A DNA stretch of 10,927 nt from Proteobacteria bacterium UBA6920 (GTDB lineage Bacteria > Pseudomonadota > Gammaproteobacteria > SG8-11), in contig DKAS01000161.1 in assembly GCA_002448875.1 (NCBI GenBank), positions 1 through 10,927 of the forward strand. The letters run 5' to 3'. This document shows positions 5,816 to 10,927 of the stretch, one piece after another (position 1 is the first letter of the stretch; the number at the start of each line of letters is the position of its first letter). The translations under genes were made by a program, and so were the position numbers. The notes beneath the pieces were generated by a model. That model ran no database searches and had not been told where the DNA came from. It was given only the letters and a program-made list of their open reading frames with translations.

Positions 5816-8209
5816 ATGTTGACCCATCTGCAATCCGGCAAATACGAAATCATTCGTGAACTGGCACAGGGTGGTATGGGCAAGATTTATCTTGCCAAGC
5901 ATACCACTCTCAACCGGCAGGTTGCGATCAAGGCCTTGCATGCGCAGTACAGCAGTGACGAGGCATTCATCGAACGCTTCCTGCGGGAGGCGCGCGCCAT
6001 GGCGCAGCTGGACCACCCCAATATCGTCAGCGTCTACGATGTCTTCGAGGATCAGGGTTCGTACTTCATCGTTATGGAGTTCTGCCCCGGACAATCACTG
6101 GACGCCAAGATCAGAAGCGCCGGCACCCTGCCGGTAAAATACACGCTGGAGGTCGCCCTGCAAGTAGCCCGCGGCCTGCAGTATGCGCACGAGCGGGACA
6201 TCATTCACCGCGACATCAAACCGGCCAACATCATGGTGGACGACGCCGGCCGGGTGAAACTGACGGATTTCGGCATCGCCGCGGCCAAGAACCTGTCGGG
6301 TCTGACCGCCACCGGTCAGGTCATCGGCAGCCCGCAATACATGTCGCCGGAACAGGCCTCCGGCGGCGAGTTGGACGGGCGCAGCGATCTCTATTCCCTG
6401 GGCATGGTCATGTACAAGATGCTCAGCGGCAAAACGCCGCTGGAAGGCCACTCCTTGATATCCATCATGGGCAAGCTGGTCTACCAGGCGGAGGAGCTGG
6501 AATACAAGTACCCCGACGCCATACCGAAAGCGGTCACCAGCCTGATCAGTCAACTGGTGCAACGCGATCCCGGCAAACGGGTCGGTGATGCCCGCGCCCT
6601 GATCGAAAAAATTCAGGCCATGACCCGCGCTCTGGAAAAACCCGCCGCGCCGCCGCGTGCCGCCGGGATCGACGCCACCGAGTTTCTGTCACCGGGCGAA
6701 ACCCGCCGCCTGAGCCATGCGCAGCAGGCACGGGCGACCGGCAGCAAGACTGTGGGCATGGCACAGCCGCCGCCGGCAGCGGTCATCTGGTGGCGGCAAC
6801 CCCGCCTGCAGTTGGCCATGGGGCTGGGCACGCTGCTCATCGTCATCAGCGGCGGCGTCTGGCTGAGTGGCGGCAAAAACCCGCCGGCCACCGGTGGCGA
6901 TGCTACCGCGACCGCGCCCGCCGCACCGAAGACCGCACCGACGACCGCGGCAGTGCCGCCGGCCGCCACCTCGGCGCCGCCGGGAGAACCGTTGCTCGCC
7001 CTGCGCGATAAACTGACGAAACAGCAGGCCGCGGTCGCCGAACAATACGCGGGCGCGCAAAAAGCGGCCCAGGATGAACTGCTCAAACCCCAGCTGGCCA
7101 AGGCCGTGGAACTGGAAGGCAAGGGCAAATCCCTGCTGCAACAGGCACAGGCCGCCTTCGCCCAGGGAAAGTATGCCGCCGCCGAACCCTTGTATCGGGA
7201 TGCCGGCAGTTACCTGAGCCAGGCGCAGGAAAGTTATGACAACCTGCTGCATACCAACGATCTGGTGGCGGAAGTCTCCGCCTTGCATGCCGAGCTGGAG
7301 TCCCTGGACAACCTGTACAACAACGTAGCTGCCAGCCGCCGGGCGGCCAATGAGCGCAATGCCAAGACCTATGCCGCCCAGCAGTATACACAGGCATTGG
7401 CGACGGAAACCCAGGGACTGACCGCGCTGGACGACAGCCGCACGGCGGTGCGCAACCGCCGGGTGCAGGATGCCAGGAAACTGCTGGCCGACAGTCGCCG
7501 CCTGGGGGAGCTGGCCAACAACGGATTCAAGAACGCACTGGACGCCGCCACTGTCGCCAATCGCGACGAGCGATCCACCCGGCTGCGTAAAAACGCCGAT
7601 ACCGCCGCCGCTGGCGCCGCCCAGGCGCGCAATGAGGCGCGTGACAACGGGGCGATGAACGAGGCGCAAACTCGCTACAACGACGCCGCTGCCCAGGAAT
7701 CCCGGGCCCAGGCGCGAATGCGGGAAGCGGAACAATTGGCCACCGCCGGCAAGGAAGAACAGGCGGTGAAGGCCTATGACGACGCCGCCGCCCTTTTTCT
7801 CGCCGCCACCAATGCGTATCGTACCGCGGGCGGCGAAGCGCTGGCCGCGCGCAGCCGGCGGGACAGCGTGGCACGGGCTGCCCAGGAAAAAACCGATTAC
7901 GACATCGTCACCAACCGCCTGCAGCAGTTTAAAAAGGTATACGCCGACAAGGATCTGGCGGAACTGGAAACCCTGACCCAGATGTCGCCGCAGCGCCGCG
8001 ATTTTCTCCAACGTCTGTTCGACAACTACGACAATGTCCATGTGTCCATCTCCAGTTTTGCCATTAACTCCAACTCGGCGCGGGCGGTAGTCACCATAGA
8101 TAAACTGTCCAGCAAATCGGGAGATCAGGTGATTCCCGGCGACTCGTGGAAAAATACGGAAGTGGAAATGAAAAAAAATGGCGACCAGTGGGGACAGATT
8201 ACCTGGTAA
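5816..8209 (+). CDS. Transmembrane Hanks-type Ser/Thr protein kinase with helical and NTF2-like C-terminal parts
   Basis: A 797-residue protein. The cytoplasmic kinase domain (about 10-270) has every catalytic motif: glycine loop GGMGKIY (19-25), VAIK (36-39, K39), E58, HRDIKPAN (131-138, D133 and N138), DFG (151-153) and SPE in GSPQYMSPEQ (171-180). T164 and T166 in the activation loop lie where PknB-type kinases autophosphorylate, so activity is expected. A Pro/Ala linker is followed by one membrane helix (about 332-350) and a second Ala/Pro/Thr-rich linker (355-392). An Ala-rich helical region (395-690) has TPR-like repeats at 440-474 and 635-670. The last 107 residues (691-797) resemble an NTF2/SnoaL-like fold, a weaker call. 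There are no PASTA repeats and no adjacent phosphatase or FHA gene. The start is fixed by an in-frame TGA at 5810 and the nearby glycine loop; no Shine-Dalgarno is present. Confidence 0.9.
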   Translation: MLTHLQSGKYEIIRELAQGGMGKIYLAKHTTLNRQVAIKALHAQYSSDEAFIERFLREARAMAQLDHPNIVSVYDVFEDQGSYFIVMEFCPGQSLDAKIRSAGTLPVKYTLEVALQVARGLQYAHERDIIHRDIKPANIMVDDAGRVKLTDFGIAAAKNLSGLTATGQVIGSPQYMSPEQASGGELDGRSDLYSLGMVMYKMLSGKTPLEGHSLISIMGKLVYQAEELEYKYPDAIPKAVTSLISQLVQRDPGKRVGDARALIEKIQAMTRALEKPAAPPRAAGIDATEFLSPGETRRLSHAQQARATGSKTVGMAQPPPAAVIWWRQPRLQLAMGLGTLLIVISGGVWLSGGKNPPATGGDATATAPAAPKTAPTTAAVPPAATSAPPGEPLLALRDKLTKQQAAVAEQYAGAQKAAQDELLKPQLAKAVELEGKGKSLLQQAQAAFAQGKYAAAEPLYRDAGSYLSQAQESYDNLLHTNDLVAEVSALHAELESLDNLYNNVAASRRAANERNAKTYAAQQYTQALATETQGLTALDDSRTAVRNRRVQDARKLLADSRRLGELANNGFKNALDAATVANRDERSTRLRKNADTAAAGAAQARNEARDNGAMNEAQTRYNDAAAQESRAQARMREAEQLATAGKEEQAVKAYDDAAALFLAATNAYRTAGGEALAARSRRDSVARAAQEKTDYDIVTNRLQQFKKVYADKDLAELETLTQMSPQRRDFLQRLFDNYDNVHVSISSFAINSNSARAVVTIDKLSSKSGDQVIPGDSWKNTEVEMKKNGDQWGQITW

Positions 8210-8234
8210 GCGTCGTCGTTGCGCACCACTTACC

Positions 8235-8277
8235 CTTACAAAAATCACTTGTTAATGAGATGTAAGCCCATTGTAAG
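8235..8277 (+). promoter_or_regulatory. TGTAAG direct-repeat operator
   Basis: TGTAAG occurs at 8261-8266 and 8272-8277, an 11-bp period with a 5-bp spacer. A third copy on the opposite strand (CTTACA) lies at 8235-8240. Hexamer repeats one helical turn apart are the geometry used by OmpR/PhoB-family response regulators. The proximal repeat overlaps the predicted -35 at 8271-8276. The regulator is not identifiable from the sequence. Confidence 0.4.
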
Positions 8278-8299
8278 ACAAAACGGGTATTTTTATTAA
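8271..8299 (+). promoter_or_regulatory. Promoter of the Ig-like protein gene
   Basis: A -35 TTGTAA (8271-8276), a 17-bp spacer and a -10 TATTAA (8294-8299), with 4 of 6 matches each. The predicted start near 8306 leaves a leader of about 28 bases containing AGGTGA. CGGGT (8284-8288) and ACCCG (8305-8309) form an inverted repeat flanking the -10, a possible second operator. Confidence 0.45.
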
Positions 8300-8333
8300 A
8301 AGTAACCCGCTCATACAGGACTCAGGTGACACC

Positions 8334-8975
8334 ATGAGAAAACGTCTTTACAGCGCCCTGTTCGCCACCCTGCTCTCCCCGGCCGCCCTGGCGGACAATA
8401 CTCTGCCGATGTCCAGCCAGCTGGTCGATATCACACCGCCGGTCATCGAGCATGATCCCATGTCGGAAAGCGCCCCGGCCGGCAAACCGACCCTGGTCAC
8501 CGCCACGGTCAGTGACAGCGAATCCGGGGTCAAAACCGTTAATCTGTTCTTTCGCACCAAAAGCACGGAACCCGGCAAGTTCAACCGTATCGCCATGGAA
8601 TCGCGCGACGGCACCACGACTTACATCGCCGAAATCCCCGAGCGCTATGTGCAGGGGCCCGGCGTGGAATATTACATCGAAGCCGTGGATATCGCCGGCA
8701 ACAAGATTCTGCGCGGCGTAAACTTCTCGCCGCTGCTGATCAGTGTCGCCCCCGGTCCAGGCGGCGAAACGACGGCGAGCGGCGCCGCACCCACGCCGGG
8801 CGAAGCGCTGAGCGCGGCGGAGCAGGACAGCCAGCAGAAGAAAAACTGGCTGTATGTAGCCGGCGGCGTAGTGGCCGCCGGCGTCATCTATGCCCTCAGT
8901 GATCCTGGCGGCGGCGGTGGCGGCGGCGACAAGAACAAGGGCAGCGTCACCATCACCAATCTTCCCGCTCCCTGA
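8334..8975 (+). CDS. Exported Ig-like domain protein with C-terminal membrane segment and polyglycine run
   Basis: A 213-residue protein of unknown function. Residues 1-20 are a Sec signal peptide (cleavage likely at AALA/DN). Residues 32-137 look like a beta-sandwich Ig/fibronectin-type domain: DITPPVIEHDP, then TATVSDSESGVKTVNLFFRT, then VEYYIEAVDIAGN. This alternating pattern is common in extracellular bacterial Ig-like modules. A Pro/Gly/Ala linker (138-165) leads to a single hydrophobic helix (about 171-188, NWLYVAGGVVAAGVIYAL). Then come seven consecutive glycines (192-198), DKNKG, and a hydrophobic end VTITNLPAP. The start ATG at 8334 follows AGGTGA. It sits 124 bp after the kinase stop on the same strand, with its own promoter. 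It may be a partner or substrate of that kinase, but only proximity suggests this. Confidence 0.78.
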   Translation: MRKRLYSALFATLLSPAALADNTLPMSSQLVDITPPVIEHDPMSESAPAGKPTLVTATVSDSESGVKTVNLFFRTKSTEPGKFNRIAMESRDGTTTYIAEIPERYVQGPGVEYYIEAVDIAGNKILRGVNFSPLLISVAPGPGGETTASGAAPTPGEALSAAEQDSQQKKNWLYVAGGVVAAGVIYALSDPGGGGGGGDKNKGSVTITNLPAP

Positions 8976-8982
8976 TCCCGTC

Positions 8983-9015
8983 ATCAAGCGCCGACCCGGT
9001 TTGGGCGGCGCTGAT
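8983..9015. terminator. Hairpin between convergent genes, possible bidirectional terminator
   Basis: AGCGCCG (8987-8993) pairs with CGGCGCT (9006-9012). After one bulged A, CCC (8995-8997) pairs with GGG (9003-9005) over the loop GGTTT. ATC and GAT extend the base. It lies between the Ig-protein stop and the metZ stop. No U tract is seen on either strand, so efficiency is uncertain. Confidence 0.45.
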
Positions 9016-9035
9016 AACGAGCCCACGCGCCCGGT

Positions 9036-10229
9036 TCAACGCATGCCGGCCGCCTGCAGGCCGCGCCGCAAATCACGCTGAATATCTTCCACTTCTTCCA
9101 GACCGACGGCGATACGCAACAGGCCCTCGCCGATGCCGGCCGCCTGTTTTTCCTCCGGCGTCAAACGCCCGTGGGTGGTGGTCGCCGGATGGGTCAGCGT
9201 GGTCTTGGCATCGCCCAGGTTGGCGGTGATCGACACCATGCGAGTAGCATCGACGAACTTCCAGGCCTGCTCACGGCCGCCGGCGATCTCGAACGACAAC
9301 ACGCCGCCAAAATGCTTCTGCTGGCGCGTCGCCAGCGCGTGTTGCGGATGACTGGCCAGACCGCTGTAGTTGACCCGGCGCACGCCGGGCTGCTGCTCCA
9401 GCCAGCGGGCGATATGCAGCGCGCTGTCGCTGTGGGCACGCATGCGCAGACTGAGCGTTTCCAGCCCCTTGAGAAACACCCAGGCGTTGAACGGGCTCAT
9501 GGTCGGCCCGGCGGTACGCAAAAAACCGTACACATCCTTGCCCACCAGCGCTTCGCTGCCGATCACCGCGCCGCCGATGCAGCGGCCCTGACCGTCCAGA
9601 TACTTGGTAGCCGAATGAATGACAATGTCCGCGCCCAGGGCCAGCGGCTGCTGCAGCGCCGGGGTGAGAAAGCAGTTATCCACCACCAGCAGGCAGTTAT
9701 GGCGGCGCGCCAGCTGCGCCAGGGCGCTGATGTCCACCAGCTCGGACAGGGGATTGGACGGCGTCTCCAGAAACAGCAGGCGGGTGCTGGGCCGGATCGC
9801 CGCCTCCCAGGCACTGATGTCGCTCAGGGCTACGAAAGTGGTATCGACACCGAACTTCTTCATATAGGAATTGAACAGCACTACCGTGGTGCCGAACACC
9901 GAGCGCGACGACACGATATGGTCACCCGCTTTCAGCACACCCATGCAGGTAGACAGAATGGCCGCCATGCCCGAGGCGGTGGCAACGCAGCGTTCGCCGC
10001 CTTCCAGCGCCGCCAGCCGCTCTTCGAAGTTGCGCACCGTGGGATTGGTGAACCGGGAATAGATATTGCCGGGGGTTTCGCCGGAAAAGCGCGCCGCCGC
10101 TTCCGCCGCGCTGGCGAAGACGAAGCTGGACGTCGGAAAAATGGGTTCGCCCTGCTCCCCTTCCGCCGTCCGCCGGTGACCGGCGCGCACCGCCAAGGTA
10201 TTGAATCCGTAGCTTTCTTTGTCTGTCAT
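9036..10229 (-). CDS. metZ: O-succinylhomoserine sulfhydrylase
   Basis: A pyridoxal-phosphate enzyme of the Cys/Met metabolism family. It makes homocysteine from O-succinylhomoserine and sulfide, the direct-sulfhydrylation route to methionine. The 397-residue protein is full length. Family landmarks are YSRFTNPT (57-64, the Tyr and Arg that contact the neighbouring subunit's cofactor phosphate), ASGMAA (85-90), D184 in VVDNCF, the PLP lysine K209 in SATKY, and TTLTHPATTTHGR (343-355). The start is ATG at 10229 with AGGTG five bases upstream; an in-frame TTG at 10253 is poorer. Metabolically related MetB and MetC are alternatives, but the sequence style and the purF-metZ neighbourhood favour MetZ. 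Its leader carries a SAM-II riboswitch, implying repression by S-adenosylmethionine. Confidence 0.92.
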   Translation of the reverse strand: MTDKESYGFNTLAVRAGHRRTAEGEQGEPIFPTSSFVFASAAEAAARFSGETPGNIYSRFTNPTVRNFEERLAALEGGERCVATASGMAAILSTCMGVLKAGDHIVSSRSVFGTTVVLFNSYMKKFGVDTTFVALSDISAWEAAIRPSTRLLFLETPSNPLSELVDISALAQLARRHNCLLVVDNCFLTPALQQPLALGADIVIHSATKYLDGQGRCIGGAVIGSEALVGKDVYGFLRTAGPTMSPFNAWVFLKGLETLSLRMRAHSDSALHIARWLEQQPGVRRVNYSGLASHPQHALATRQQKHFGGVLSFEIAGGREQAWKFVDATRMVSITANLGDAKTTLTHPATTTHGRLTPEEKQAAGIGEGLLRIAVGLEEVEDIQRDLRRGLQAAGMR

Positions 10230-10234
10230 CGAAG

Positions 10235-10299
10235 CACCTGTGGTCGAAGTCAAAAATCACGGGCACAAAAAAACCCGCTCAGCATGGCTAAAGCAGGTG
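10235..10299 (-). promoter_or_regulatory. metZ ribosome site and complementary anti-site
   Basis: The metZ Shine-Dalgarno lies in CAGGTG (10240-10235), five bases before the ATG. An exact complement, CACCTG (10299-10294), lies upstream in the leader, between the antiterminator arms. Pairing of the two would mask the ribosome site. Confidence 0.4.
10267..10297 (-). terminator. Rho-independent terminator in the metZ leader
   Basis: On the minus strand CCUGCU pairs with AGCGGG at the base (one G-U), and AGC-CAU-GCU closes the top with one bulged U. Seven consecutive U (10273-10267) follow at once. This is a proper intrinsic terminator located between the riboswitch aptamer and the metZ start, so it is an attenuator and not a gene end. 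Confidence 0.8.
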
Positions 10300-10313
10300 G
10301 CGATCGCTTTAGC
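10287..10313 (-). promoter_or_regulatory. Antiterminator hairpin of the metZ riboswitch
   Basis: GCUAAAGC (10313-10306) and GCUUUAGC (10294-10287) form a perfect 8-bp stem with an 11-base loop. The first arm is the conserved 3' end of the SAM-II aptamer and the second is the ascending arm of the terminator. The stem can therefore exist only when neither the aptamer nor the terminator is folded. Confidence 0.7.
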
Positions 10314-10356
10314 TGCATTTATATGGCGCCCGCAAGCTGATGGCTCAAATCGGCGC
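10306..10356 (-). ncRNA. SAM-II (SAM-alpha) riboswitch aptamer
   Basis: The leader RNA upstream of metZ matches the SAM-II consensus. A P1 stem, GCGCC (10356-10352) with GGCGC (10330-10326), encloses GAUUUGAGCC and GCUUGCG. It is followed by AUAAAUGCAGCUAAAGC, the hallmark 3' segment that folds back into the loop as an H-type pseudoknot in the solved Sargasso Sea metX riboswitch structure. This class binds S-adenosylmethionine and sits upstream of methionine genes such as metA, metX and metZ, mainly in alphaproteobacteria. Here the aptamer is followed by an antiterminator and a terminator, so SAM binding should stop transcription before metZ. Confidence 0.85.
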
Positions 10357-10366
10357 AATACGATCA

Positions 10367-10395
10367 GGTTAATGGAACCCGCCGTCGTTTGTCAA
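10367..10395 (-). promoter_or_regulatory. metZ promoter upstream of the riboswitch
   Basis: A perfect -35 TTGACA (10395-10390) starts five bases after the purF stop codon. A 17-bp spacer leads to a weak -10 TTAACC (10372-10367). The predicted transcript start near 10360 is only about four bases before the first base of the aptamer P1 stem, which supports the assignment despite the poor -10. Confidence 0.5.
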
Positions 10396-10399
10396 GGCA

Positions 10400-10927
10400 T
10401 CAGGCGGTGTTGTACATCTCGATCACCGAGTCTTCGCCATCCTTTTCGTGACGCTTGTGTTTGGCGCCGTCGTTGCGCGCCTCTTCCAGCTGCCGCAGAT
10501 AGGCTTCGGTCACATCGCCGGTGACGTAGTTGCCGTCGAACACCGAGGTGTCGAACTGGCGGATATTCTTGTTGCCGCGCTGCGCCGATTCGATCAGGTC
10601 CTCCAGATCCTGGAACACCAGCCAGTCGGCGCCTATCTCCCGGCACACGGCGTCCACGTCGCGGCCGTGCCCCACCAGCTCGCTGGCGGAAGGCATGTCT
10701 ATGCCATAGACATTGGGATGGCGCACCGGCGGCGCGGCTGAAGCGAAATAGACTTTCCTGGCACCGGCTTCCCGCGCCATCTGGATGATCTGCATGGACG
10801 TGGTGCCGCGGACAATGGAGTCGTCCACCAACAGCACGTTCTTGCCGTTGAATTCCAGGTCGATGGCATTGAGTTTCTGACGCACGGATTTCTTGCGCTG
10901 CTTCTGCCCGGGCATGATGAAGGTGCG
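10400..10927 (-). CDS. purF: Amidophosphoribosyltransferase, C-terminal part (runs off the right edge)
   Basis: The last 175 residues. PurF makes 5-phosphoribosylamine from PRPP and glutamine, the first committed step of purine synthesis. The PRPP-binding motif [14 protein letters not shown] (31-44 of the visible part) is intact, preceded by [20 protein letters not shown], the flexible-loop region characteristic of this enzyme. [12 protein letters not shown] (74-85) is also typical. The N-terminal glutaminase domain lies outside the window. The C-terminus ends in a charged segment ([12 protein letters not shown]) and MYNTA. metZ follows on the same strand after 170 bp, but it has its own promoter and leader. 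Confidence 0.95.
   Translation of the reverse strand, partial: RTFIMPGQKQRKKSVRQKLNAIDLEFNGKNVLLVDDSIVRGTTSMQIIQMAREAGARKVYFASAAPPVRHPNVYGIDMPSASELVGHGRDVDAVCREIGADWLVFQDLEDLIESAQRGNKNIRQFDTSVFDGNYVTGDVTEAYLRQLEEARNDGAKHKRHEKDGEDSVIEMYNTA

Noticed and set aside
6689..8248. 519-codon open frame on the minus strand antisense to the kinase gene
   Set aside because: It mirrors GC-rich, Ala-rich codons of the kinase, has Gly/Arg/Val-rich low-complexity protein, no ribosome site and no recognisable domain.
9171..10340. 389-codon plus-strand open frame over metZ and its leader
   Set aside because: Antisense shadow of metZ; the protein resembles no family and runs through the riboswitch and terminator.
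10230..10399. SAM-I (S-box) or other methionine riboswitch class upstream of metZ
   Set aside because: The leader is too short for the four-way SAM-I fold, and the sequence landmarks match the compact SAM-II pseudoknot instead.
1..10927. CRISPR array, insertion sequence, prophage or tRNA
   Set aside because: No regularly spaced repeats, no transposase or integrase frame, no terminal inverted repeats with target duplication, and no cloverleaf recognised on either strand.

Overview
This GC-rich, densely coded window looks like chromosome from a gammaproteobacterium. The gene neighbourhoods suhB/trmJ/cysE and purF-metZ, the three-gene cytochrome bc1 operon with Rieske, b and c1 in that order, and the short Sec and Tat signals all fit that class. 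A respiratory, possibly sulfur-oxidising lineage is an inference, and I cannot name a genus. No transposase, integrase, tRNA, rRNA or CRISPR array is visible.

Left part (1-2600): minus-strand cysE (its C-terminal end lies outside the window) and trmJ point left. suhB points right from a 361-bp divergent promoter region. suhB converges on a small minus-strand gene for an exported Sel1-repeat protein. Middle (2750-5300): a perfect 19-bp hairpin, then the tightly packed petABC operon on the minus strand. It encodes the Rieske protein, cytochrome b and cytochrome c1 of ubiquinol:cytochrome c reductase, with translational coupling between genes. A long gene-free stretch of about 516 bp (5300-5815) separates petA from the next gene. 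It is partly very AT-rich and partly rich in inverted repeats.

Right-centre (5816-8975): a plus-strand pair of envelope genes. The first is a transmembrane Hanks-type Ser/Thr kinase with a TPR-like helical and NTF2-like extracytoplasmic part, and its start has no Shine-Dalgarno. The second is an exported Ig-like protein with a C-terminal membrane segment and a polyglycine run. The second gene has its own promoter with a direct-repeat operator overlapping the -35.

Right part (8976-10927): a hairpin between convergent genes, then minus-strand metZ (O-succinylhomoserine sulfhydrylase) and the C-terminal end of purF. The purF-metZ gap carries a consensus -35 (TTGACA), a recognisable SAM-II (SAM-alpha) riboswitch aptamer, a mutually exclusive antiterminator/terminator pair with a U7 tract, and a possible anti-Shine-Dalgarno. 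Methionine synthesis is therefore probably switched off by S-adenosylmethionine at this leader. This riboswitch is the best-supported regulatory system in the window. The kinase/Ig-protein pair and the structured 5300-5815 region are the least explained parts.
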